Assembly: GCA_001824455.1 (NCBI GenBank)
Contig: MHXL01000018.1
Location: 1 to 7,568, forward strand
Direction: 5' to 3'
Source of the DNA: Desulfuromonadaceae bacterium GWB2_53_15
Lineage (GTDB): Bacteria; Desulfobacterota; Desulfuromonadia; Geobacterales; Pseudopelobacteraceae
DNA length: 7,568 bases
In this document: in pieces, positions 1-5,257 of the stretch
Layout of the letters: every line of letters starts with the position of its first letter
Numbering within the stretch: position 1 is the first letter of the stretch
Translations under genes and position numbers: made by a program
The notes under the pieces: generated by a model
Seen by the model: the letters and a program-made list of their open reading frames with translations, nothing else
What the model was told of the DNA's origin: nothing
Databases searched by the model: none

Positions 1-196
1 GTTCATCATTCGTGCTTACCGGTTCACACCAACCACCGGCTCTCTGGAAAGCCCGAAACAACTACTACTCCTCATCACAGCCTTTGTTTATTTAACAATC
101 TTAGAAAAATCACCCCACCATTGTCAAGCTGTTTTATTTTTTAATTGTTATTTTTGACATTATCAAACGCCGCATGGCTTGCAGCAACAATCTCAA

Positions 197-227
197 GGCA
201 GGATGAAAAACAAGGTTGTCTCCTGCC
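197..227 (+). repeat. 7-bp inverted repeat in the operon leader
   Basis: GGCAGGA at 197-203 is perfectly complementary to TCCTGCC at 221-227. The 17-base loop itself contains a small ACAA-GG-TTGT palindrome. If transcribed, this would form a branched or extended hairpin about 70 bases ahead of the start codon. No known riboswitch consensus, including the cyclic-dinucleotide GEMM class common in Geobacter, could be recognised. Confidence 0.4.
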
Positions 228-267
228 GGGAAACCATCTATCCTCTTCCAGTCACTTTATCGATACA

Positions 268-282
268 GCAGGCAGAGCCTGC
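268..282 (+). repeat. Short hairpin just upstream of the ribosome binding site
   Basis: GCAGGC (268-273) and GCCTGC (277-282) form a perfect 6-bp stem with a 3-base AGA loop. It ends four bases before the GAGG Shine-Dalgarno (287-290) of the OmpH-like gene. A stem here could affect ribosome access or transcript stability. This is an inference from position only. Confidence 0.4.
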
Positions 283-297
283 CCATGAGGTTAACCC

Positions 298-1002
298 ATG
301 AAATCCGTCTACAAAAAGCTCCTGACCCTGTTACTGGTTTGTGCCTTGCCAACCGTGGCAATTGCGCAGAGCACTACTGGCGATCAAAAAGCGTCACCAC
401 CTGCACCGCAAGCAGTAACAGAAGCAACTCCCAAAACAGCCGCATCCCCAAGCACAAAACCTGCGGAGCAACCAGCGCTTACGGTCACAGCGCCAGCTGT
501 CACCCCGCAGATCACACCTGAGGCTTTCAAGCCGCAAACGGCAATTCTGATCGGCTACGTGGATCTCATCCGTGTCAGTACCGAGTCGGAAACCGGCAAG
601 GCCGGACAGGCCAAGCTCACTGAAAAGAAAGATAAACTCCAGAACCAGATCGAAAGCAAAAGGAAACAGTTGGACAAACAACGGGCCGCAATAGAAGCCA
701 AACTCCCCACCCTTACCCAGCAACAACGTGAGTCCAAAGCCAAAGAGTTTCAAAAAAAGGTCGCTGAATACCAGAAATTCGTCCAGAAAGCAGACAATGA
801 GCTTCAGGAACTGCAACAGGAATTGAGCCGTACCCTTTTCGAAAAGATTGAGCAGGCAGCAGCAGAATACGCCAAGAGCAACGGCCTGACACTTGTGACC
901 GTTAAGCGCGATTTGGTCTATCTTGCCGGCAATGTGGTTCCTCTGGACGTTACCGAAGGCGTTGTCAAGCTGATCAACGAAAAGGGACGTCAAAAGAAGT
1001 AA
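298..1002 (+). CDS. OmpH/Skp-like periplasmic chaperone with Pro/Ala/Thr-rich spacer
   Basis: Probable periplasmic chaperone of the OmpH/Skp family, which holds unfolded outer-membrane proteins during their passage to the outer membrane. Residues 1-23 are a Sec signal peptide (basic start, leucine-rich core, AIA cleavage site before Q24). The Cys at 15 is not in a lipobox. Residues 24-80 are a low-complexity spacer rich in Pro, Ala and Thr. The OmpH domain starts near residue 84 with the typical IGYVDL strand, followed by a charged Lys/Gln/Glu-rich helical hairpin (about 105-190) and a C-terminal beta part (about 197-226). At 234 residues it is longer than typical Skp (about 160), mostly because of the spacer. 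The ATG is supported by GAGG seven bases upstream. An FKBP isomerase follows 47 bp downstream, so the pair is probably one envelope-folding operon. It is not next to bamA or lpxD, the usual neighbours of skp, so it may be a paralogue and no symbol is given. Confidence 0.85.
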   Translation: MKSVYKKLLTLLLVCALPTVAIAQSTTGDQKASPPAPQAVTEATPKTAASPSTKPAEQPALTVTAPAVTPQITPEAFKPQTAILIGYVDLIRVSTESETGKAGQAKLTEKKDKLQNQIESKRKQLDKQRAAIEAKLPTLTQQQRESKAKEFQKKVAEYQKFVQKADNELQELQQELSRTLFEKIEQAAAEYAKSNGLTLVTVKRDLVYLAGNVVPLDVTEGVVKLINEKGRQKK

Positions 1003-1033
1003 GACGCTGATGCAGCAGGTAACAAATTCAATT

Positions 1034-1040
1034 AAGGAGG
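1034..1040 (+). promoter_or_regulatory. Strong Shine-Dalgarno of the FKBP gene
   Basis: AAGGAGG lies nine bases before the ATG at 1050. It favours that codon over the in-frame ATGs at 1059 and 1062, which would be 18 and 21 bases away. Confidence 0.8.
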
Positions 1041-1049
1041 CTACAAGAA

Positions 1050-1487
1050 ATGAAGCACATGATGAAAACGGTATTGATGGGTGTATTGGCAACGTTGCTT
1101 GCCGTGCCGGCCTTTGCCGCAAAGGACGAGACAAAGGCAGGCAAGACCGTTACGACCGCCTCGGGGCTCAAGTACATCGACCAGGTAATCGGTAAAGGCG
1201 CCTCGCCGGTGGCAGGCAAAAAAGTCAAGGTGCACTACACCGGCACCCTGGAGAATGGCACCAAGTTTGACAGTTCTGTAGATCGCAAGCAACCCTTCGA
1301 TTTTGTGATCGGGGTAGGACAGGTCATCCCCGGCTGGGATGAAGGCGTCATGTCCATGAAGGTAGGCGGCAAGCGCAAGCTGATTATCCCTGCCAAACTT
1401 GGCTACGGCGCCAGGGGTGCCGGTGGAGTGATTCCCCCCAATGCCACACTGCTTTTTGATGTGGAACTGCTTGACGTGGGAAAATAG
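1050..1487 (+). CDS. FKBP-type peptidyl-prolyl cis-trans isomerase, exported
   Basis: Catalyses cis-trans isomerisation of prolyl peptide bonds, here almost certainly in the periplasm. Residues 1-23 form a signal peptide with an AFA cleavage site before A24. A single FKBP domain covers about 38-143. The FKBP pocket residues can be placed by comparison with human FKBP12: Tyr63 in VHYTGTL, Phe73 and Asp74 in KFDSS, Phe83/Phe85, Val92-Ile93 and Trp96 in QVIPGWDEG, Tyr119 in LGYGARG, the VIPPNATL loop (127-134) and Phe136. All are present, so an active enzyme is expected. At 145 residues it is a minimal exported FKBP without the N-terminal dimerisation domain of FkpA or Mip. The upstream OmpH-like chaperone is probably in the same transcript, which pairs a holdase with a foldase. 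A strong terminator follows the stop codon. Confidence 0.95.
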   Translation: MKHMMKTVLMGVLATLLAVPAFAAKDETKAGKTVTTASGLKYIDQVIGKGASPVAGKKVKVHYTGTLENGTKFDSSVDRKQPFDFVIGVGQVIPGWDEGVMSMKVGGKRKLIIPAKLGYGARGAGGVIPPNATLLFDVELLDVGK

Positions 1488-1517
1488 CCCCGCTTTGAAG
1501 CCGAACCTGGCAATTAC

Positions 1518-1552
1518 AAAAAAGCCCCCGGCAGTCTGCCGGGGGCTTTTTT
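1518..1552. terminator. Bidirectional rho-independent terminator
   Basis: An uninterrupted GC-rich palindrome (arms 1524-1534 and 1536-1546, centred on 1535; in practice a 10-bp stem with a 3-base loop) is flanked by A6 on the left and T6 on the right. It therefore reads as an intrinsic terminator on both strands. It lies between the convergent FKBP gene (ends 1487) and cytochrome gene (ends 1580) and should end both transcripts. Confidence 0.95.
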
Positions 1553-1579
1553 ACGTCAGGATGTATTTATTGTTCCGGG

Positions 1580-2473
1580 CTATTTCTTTGACGGTGACGG
1601 CATGACCGGCATGTCGTGAACGTCGATGTGGCAGGTGAGGCATTGCGGGAATTTCTCGTGAATCAGCTTTTGGTGCGGTTTGCCATGGCAACCGGAACAC
1701 TGGGGGATAAACCGGTGCCGATCCTTGTGGCAGGTGACGCAGGCGACCTTCTTGTGCTTGCTGGAGTCCTTCGATACCGCATTAAATTCCTTGGCGTGGC
1801 AGGAGCCACACGTGCGAGACGGTACATCCTTGCCGTAGGTGACCCGTAACGGCTGGTGAGCCGGATGGCACGGAATGCAGGTCGTCAACGCCTGTCCTTC
1901 GACATGCGGTTTGTGACAGCTGAAGCAGGAAGGTATCGCGCCGTGAGACGTATGGCAGTTCATACAAGGGACCTTGGAATGCTTGCTGGGGTTCTTAACA
2001 AGCTGATCCCGGACGGAGCCATGGCAGTCGAAGCAGGCTGTCGCAAGTTGAGCTGACGCGTCGATCTTCTTTGGCGCGTGGGGATTGGCATGACAGGCGT
2101 TGCAGTTGGTTATTTTGGGACCGTGGGGCGCTTCATGACAGGAGGCGCATTTGGGCATGATTGCATCCCAGTTCCCCTTGCGCGGGTTATAGGCGTGGAA
2201 TGTGTTATGGCAGTTCTGACATGCAAAACGGTGCCGTCCGCCGTCATCCCTGAGGTTGCGGAACAGGCCGGGGTGGCACTGTCCGCATTGGTTAGCCGTG
2301 AGAGGCTGCGGTTCACTGGCGTATTGTGTTGGAGTCTGTGGAATTGTAACCGTTGCAATCTTTCCACCTTGCGACGCTGCAAGGGACACTCCCGTAAATG
2401 CCATGGCAAGCATCACTCCTGCCATAATTGTCTTTACCATGTTACGTCTCGATCTTTGCATAATCCCTCTCAT
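1580..2473 (-). CDS. Periplasmic dodecahaem c-type cytochrome
   Basis: Exported multihaem cytochrome c, a probable periplasmic electron carrier in anaerobic respiration or extracellular electron transfer. Twelve CXXCH haem-attachment motifs start at residues 63, 85, 109, 124, 147, 170, 183, 199, 222, 245, 259 and 278. Thirteen further histidines are present, enough for bis-His ligation of every haem. The motifs form three tetrahaem modules (63-132, 147-206, 222-286) with matching histidine spacing. The mature chain carries about one haem per 22 residues, leaving little room for other domains. The signal peptide covers about 1-32 (hydrophobic 15-32). Its basic part, S-R-R-N-M-V-K at 8-14, resembles a twin-arginine motif, although c-type cytochromes are normally exported unfolded by Sec. 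The start at 2473 has GGGAG nine bases upstream; ATGs at 2461 and 2440 are alternatives. No membrane helix or lipobox is seen apart from the leader. The exact redox partner and the orthologue in Geobacter could not be identified from sequence alone. Confidence 0.93.
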   Translation of the reverse strand: MRGIMQRSRRNMVKTIMAGVMLAMAFTGVSLAASQGGKIATVTIPQTPTQYASEPQPLTANQCGQCHPGLFRNLRDDGGRHRFACQNCHNTFHAYNPRKGNWDAIMPKCASCHEAPHGPKITNCNACHANPHAPKKIDASAQLATACFDCHGSVRDQLVKNPSKHSKVPCMNCHTSHGAIPSCFSCHKPHVEGQALTTCIPCHPAHQPLRVTYGKDVPSRTCGSCHAKEFNAVSKDSSKHKKVACVTCHKDRHRFIPQCSGCHGKPHQKLIHEKFPQCLTCHIDVHDMPVMPSPSKK

Positions 2474-2537
2474 TGATTAGATCTCCCGCATGTTCTGTAT
2501 CTGTTGTGGTTCATTTATCATTGTTCAAAATTTGTAT

Positions 2538-2566
2538 ACATTACTTTAAGCAAGGGAACATGTCAA
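2538..2566 (-). promoter_or_regulatory. Candidate sigma-70 promoter of the cytochrome gene
   Basis: On the minus strand a perfect TTGACA (2561-2566) is followed after 17 bases by TAATGT (2538-2543), a weak -10 box. It abuts the uup stop codon and lies about 65 bases upstream of the cytochrome start. A TGTATACA palindrome (2533-2540) overlaps the -10 region. No terminator was seen between uup and the cytochrome gene, so read-through from uup is also possible. Confidence 0.35.
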
Positions 2567-4471
2567 TCAGGCTGCACGAGATTCCTGCTTCAGTGCCTCC
2601 AGTTCCTCCCAACGCCGGTAAGCCTGCACCAGCTCCGCCTCCAGCGCCTCCAGGCGGACATTAAAGGTCAGCACCTCGGCCCCGGCATTTTTGTAGAAAT
2701 TTGGATCTGCCAGGGTCATATGCAGCCGTTCCTGTTCCTCCTCCAAAGCAGCGATCAGCTCCGGCATGCCCTCCAGCTCCCGTTCCTCCTTGAAGCTCAG
2801 CTTGCGGGCACGCTCGGCCTGACGCCTTGACTTGTCCTGAACAGGCTTCAGGCCGGCAACAGTTGACAGATTCTCTGCTGCCGCCTGCCGCAACCAGTCG
2901 TCGTACCCTCCCACGAACTCCCTGACCCGGCCATCCGCGCCTACGACCAAAGTGCTGGTGACCACATTGTTAAGAAATTCACGGTCATGACTCACCAGCA
3001 GCAAGGTGCCGCTATACTCCAGCAGCAGATCCTCCAGCAGGTCGAGGGTCTCGGCATCCAGGTCATTGGTCGGTTCGTCCATCACCAGCACATTGGACGG
3101 CTTGGTAAACAGCTTGGCCAGCAGCAGCCGATTGCGCTCACCGCCGGACAGGATGCTGACCGGGCTGCGGGCCCGTTCCGGTGAAAACAGAAAATCCTGC
3201 AGATAGCCGATGATATGGCGCGGCTTGCCGTTGATCACCAGGGTGTCGTTCCCCTCGCCCACGTTCTCCTGGACACTCTTGGACAGGTCCAGTTGTTCGC
3301 GCAGCTGGTCGAAGTACAACACCTCCAGGCGGCTGCCGAGCTTGATGTTACCGCTGTGTGGGGTCAATTCCCCCAGTAGCAGCCGCAGCAGCGTGGTCTT
3401 GCCCGAGCCGTTGGGACCGATGATCCCCACCCGGTCGCCGCGCATGATGGTGGTGGTCAGCTCCGTGATCACCGGCCGGTTGTCATAGGCAAAGGAAACC
3501 GCCTCAGCCTCTGCCACCATCCTGCCGGAGCGTTCACCCTCCTGCAGCTGAATCTTGGCTGTTCCCAGCCGCTCCCGCCGCTGGCGCTGTTCCTCGCGCA
3601 GCTGTTTCAGTGCCCGCACCCGGCCCTCGTTCCTGGTGCGGCGGGCCTTGATCCCCTGGCGCACCCAGACCTCCTCCTGGGCCAGCTTTTTATCGAACAG
3701 GGCCTGGCGGGTAACCTCGGCCTCCAATAACGCTTCGCGCCGTTCCACAAATTCGTCATAGCCGCAGCTGAAGGCATACATCCGGCCCCGGTCCAGTTCG
3801 GCAATGCGGTTGGAGAGCCGCCGGGCAAAGGCCCGGTCATGGGTCACAAACAGCACGGTCCTGATGTTTTTGAGGAGGAAATCCTCCAGCCAGACAATGG
3901 TGTCGATGTCCAGGTGGTTGGTCGGCTCGTCCAAAAGCAGGATATCCGGCTCACCCACAAGCGCCTTGGCCAACAGCACGCGGCGCTTGGTGCCGCCTGA
4001 CAGGGCGCAAAATTCGTCATCCGCCTCCAGTTGCAGGCGATTAAGCAGCCGCTCCACCTCTTGGTGCAGATGCCAGCCGCCACTCTCCTCCAGCTTGTGC
4101 TGTAGTGTCTCCAGACGTGCGAGCAGGGTTTCGCTCCCCTCCTGCGCCAGTTGGTGGCTCACCTGATGGTATTCGGCCAGGAGCGCGGATGCGTTGCCCA
4201 TGCCGGACGCCACCACGTCGAAAACCGTGCCGGCCAGCCCCTGGGGGACTTCCTGGGAGACCAGCGCTACCCGCAAACCCTGCTGGCGGGAGATCTCACC
4301 CCCTTCAGGCGGCAATTCACCGCTGATCAGCTTGAGCAGGGTTGATTTACCGGTGCCGTTGCGACCCAACAGACACAAGCGATCCCCCGCCTCGATCTGC
4401 AGGTTGATGCCGTCGAACAGGGGTGGCCCGCCAAAGGCCAGGCATATGCTGCGCAAAGAAAGAAGTGCCAC
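2567..4471 (-). CDS. uup: ABC-F family ATPase Uup
   Basis: Cytoplasmic ABC-F protein with two nucleotide-binding domains and no membrane segments. ABC-F proteins act on ribosomes, and Uup has also been linked to DNA branched-intermediate metabolism and to suppression of precise transposon excision. Domain 1: Walker A GRNGTGKS (36-43), signature LSGGT (157-161), Walker B with DEPTNHLD (181-188, catalytic Glu182), switch His211. An inter-domain linker follows (about 240-320) with the very basic ARRTRNEGRVRALK stretch typical of Uup. Domain 2: Walker A GPNGSGKT (352-359), the KPRHIIGYLQDFLF stretch (416-429) seen in Uup, LSGGE (441-445), DEPTNDLD (465-472, Glu466), His495. A charged C-terminal helical domain (about 545-630) matches the DNA-binding tail of Uup. 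The length of 634 residues is normal for the family. The start is GTG with GAGG (4477-4480) five bases away. yehS lies 61 bp upstream on the same strand. Confidence 0.95.
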   Translation of the reverse strand: MALLSLRSICLAFGGPPLFDGINLQIEAGDRLCLLGRNGTGKSTLLKLISGELPPEGGEISRQQGLRVALVSQEVPQGLAGTVFDVVASGMGNASALLAEYHQVSHQLAQEGSETLLARLETLQHKLEESGGWHLHQEVERLLNRLQLEADDEFCALSGGTKRRVLLAKALVGEPDILLLDEPTNHLDIDTIVWLEDFLLKNIRTVLFVTHDRAFARRLSNRIAELDRGRMYAFSCGYDEFVERREALLEAEVTRQALFDKKLAQEEVWVRQGIKARRTRNEGRVRALKQLREEQRQRRERLGTAKIQLQEGERSGRMVAEAEAVSFAYDNRPVITELTTTIMRGDRVGIIGPNGSGKTTLLRLLLGELTPHSGNIKLGSRLEVLYFDQLREQLDLSKSVQENVGEGNDTLVINGKPRHIIGYLQDFLFSPERARSPVSILSGGERNRLLLAKLFTKPSNVLVMDEPTNDLDAETLDLLEDLLLEYSGTLLLVSHDREFLNNVVTSTLVVGADGRVREFVGGYDDWLRQAAAENLSTVAGLKPVQDKSRRQAERARKLSFKEERELEGMPELIAALEEEQERLHMTLADPNFYKNAGAEVLTFNVRLEALEAELVQAYRRWEELEALKQESRAA

Positions 4472-4532
4472 TAAAACCTCATGATTTGAAAATACTTTTT
4501 CGAGTCCGATCTACTGTTTTCAATTAAAGCAT

Positions 4533-5030
4533 CTACAAGTCTTCGGCAGCTGTTTGCGGAGTGCTGCCCACTCGATAGCGGATCGTAAGGCCTTGTAAAA
4601 AGTTCCGCAGAAACTGGTCGCCGCATTCCTTGTAATTTTTCTGCCCTTCCCGCCTGAACAGTGCGCTCAACTCGGATTTCGATATGTTGACATCAACCAG
4701 CTTCAAGATGGCCAGCATATCCTCTTCTTTCAATTCCAGGGCAATCCGGATTTTCTTCAAAATGGCATTATTTGTCAACTCTGCGGCCGTTCTCTGGGGC
4801 TGGTCCCTATCATCCTGCCGGCCCCTTCTATACAGGACCAAACCATCCAAAAACAGCTCCATAAGCGCATTGCTGCATTCCACGTAACCACTTTCCTCTT
4901 CTTTTTTCAGAAGATTATCAATTTCGAATGGTCCGATTTCATGTTCAGACTGTTTGAATATTTCAATCAGTGTTGAATTGCTGTAATTCAAAGCGTAGCG
5001 CAGGCGTCTTAATATGTCGTTATTGGTCAT
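4533..5030 (-). CDS. yehS: DUF1456 family protein YehS
   Basis: Small cytoplasmic protein of the DUF1456/YehS family, whose function is not established. It consists of two copies of one helical unit, residues about 2-70 and 86-152. Each begins N-N-x-I-L-x-x-[LI]-R-x-A-L and ends with a C-x-x-x-[LF]-x-x-x-F-L-x-G-L stretch. The second copy carries the family's KNYKECGDQFLRNFL segment. The start is placed at the ATG at 5030, because AAGGA (5038-5042) is seven bases from it; the in-frame TTG at 5036 would be only one base from the ribosome site. This gives 165 residues, normal for the family. The gene is divergent from the ATPase gene to its right and co-directional with uup, so a yehS-uup transcript is plausible. 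Confidence 0.9.
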   Translation of the reverse strand: MTNNDILRRLRYALNYSNSTLIEIFKQSEHEIGPFEIDNLLKKEEESGYVECSNALMELFLDGLVLYRRGRQDDRDQPQRTAAELTNNAILKKIRIALELKEEDMLAILKLVDVNISKSELSALFRREGQKNYKECGDQFLRNFLQGLTIRYRVGSTPQTAAEDL

Positions 5031-5037
5031 TATCAAT

Positions 5038-5042
5038 TCCTT
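5038..5042 (-). promoter_or_regulatory. Ribosome binding site that decides the yehS start
   Basis: AAGGA on the minus strand has a seven-base spacing to the ATG at 5030. It rules out the longer TTG-initiated reading from 5036. Confidence 0.7.
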
Positions 5043-5088
5043 GTGAATATGATTTCCGGTGTCAAGGCTTCACCTTTGCACCACCTCT

Positions 5089-5117
5089 GTTTTACCCACA
5101 AATAAACCTGATGGCAA
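5089..5117 (-). promoter_or_regulatory. Candidate promoter of yehS
   Basis: The minus strand shows TTGCCA (5112-5117), a 17-base spacer and TAAAAC (5089-5094), about 60 bases ahead of the yehS start codon. Spacing is ideal and four of six bases match in the -10 box. It would serve yehS and possibly uup. A TTGACA at about 5061-5066 lies too close to the start codon to have a usable -10. Confidence 0.35.
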
Positions 5118-5147
5118 CCTGAAAGCCGGATCATGCCAGGGAAACAT

Positions 5148-5165
5148 AAAAAACCGCTCGTGCGG
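5148..5165 (-). terminator. Weak possible intrinsic terminator on the minus strand
   Basis: On the minus strand a CCGC-ACGA-GCGG mini-hairpin (5154-5165) is followed directly by six T (5148-5153). The stem is only 4 bp, so termination would be inefficient. No minus-strand gene now ends just upstream of it, so it may be a leftover, an insulator for yehS, or chance. Confidence 0.3.
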
Positions 5166-5180
5166 GATATATTATCAACC

Positions 5181-5210
5181 TTGATTTAATCAGCAGGCTT
5201 TTATTATCAT
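5181..5210 (+). promoter_or_regulatory. Candidate promoter of the DUF4143 ATPase gene
   Basis: TTGATT (5181-5186) and TATCAT (5205-5210) are 18 bases apart on the plus strand, which is acceptable for sigma-70. The -10 box would lie inside the left arm of the large inverted repeat at 5203-5249, so a protein bound to the repeat would block this promoter. A TATTAT at 5202-5207 is an alternative -10 with a short 15-base spacer. Confidence 0.35.
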
Positions 5211-5249
5211 TGCAATTTCGGATTTACTTTCCGAGATTGCAATGATAAT
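5203..5249 (+). repeat. Large inverted repeat, 20-bp stem with 7-base loop
   Basis: Bases 5203-5222 pair with 5230-5249. Nineteen pairs are Watson-Crick and one (5217 with 5235) is T-G, which would still pair in RNA. The loop is 5223-5229. The repeat ends eight bases before the ATPase start codon. No T-run follows, so it is not a standard terminator. Its position over a candidate promoter and next to the start codon suggests an operator or a translation-blocking hairpin. A mobile-element end is another possibility. Confidence 0.85.
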
Positions 5250-5257
5250 GTCATGTC

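Larger units (their letters stand above)
1..297. other. Non-coding leader upstream of the OmpH-like gene
   Basis: No convincing gene is seen here on either strand. The first 80 bases are of mixed composition. From about 83 to 168 the sequence is strongly AT-rich. A TTGACA hexamer lies at 154-159, but no good -10 box sits at the right distance, so no promoter is assigned. TGTCAA at 122-127 and TTGACA at 154-159 form a 6-bp inverted repeat that could be an operator or chance. Two hairpin-capable inverted repeats nearer the gene are listed separately. The transcript start of the downstream operon is probably in this stretch, by inference from its AT-richness and the lack of any gene upstream. 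Confidence 0.5.

Noticed and set aside
154..182. Promoter based on TTGACA at 154-159
   Set aside because: The hexamer at 17-base spacing (177-182) reads GCTTGC, which does not resemble a -10 box.
1..297. GEMM/cyclic-dinucleotide riboswitch in the leader
   Set aside because: Such riboswitches are common in Geobacter, but the conserved internal-loop and tetraloop features could not be found.
394..1134. Long minus-strand open frame opposite the OmpH-like gene
   Set aside because: It is rich in Cys, Phe and Leu, as expected from the antisense of Lys/Gln/Glu-rich coding sequence, has no recognisable domain, and overlaps a well-supported gene completely.
1580..2473. CRISPR-like or tandem DNA repeat across the cytochrome gene
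   Set aside because: The periodic signal comes from recurring Cys and His codons at the protein level; nucleotide repeats are not conserved or evenly spaced.
2078..2476. Plus-strand open frames opposite the cytochrome
   Set aside because: They are shadows of the haem-motif codons on the other strand; composition is odd and no ribosome binding site or domain is seen.
5203..5249. Insertion-sequence end or MITE
   Set aside because: No transposase, matching second copy or target-site duplication is visible in this window, so the repeat is reported only as an inverted repeat.
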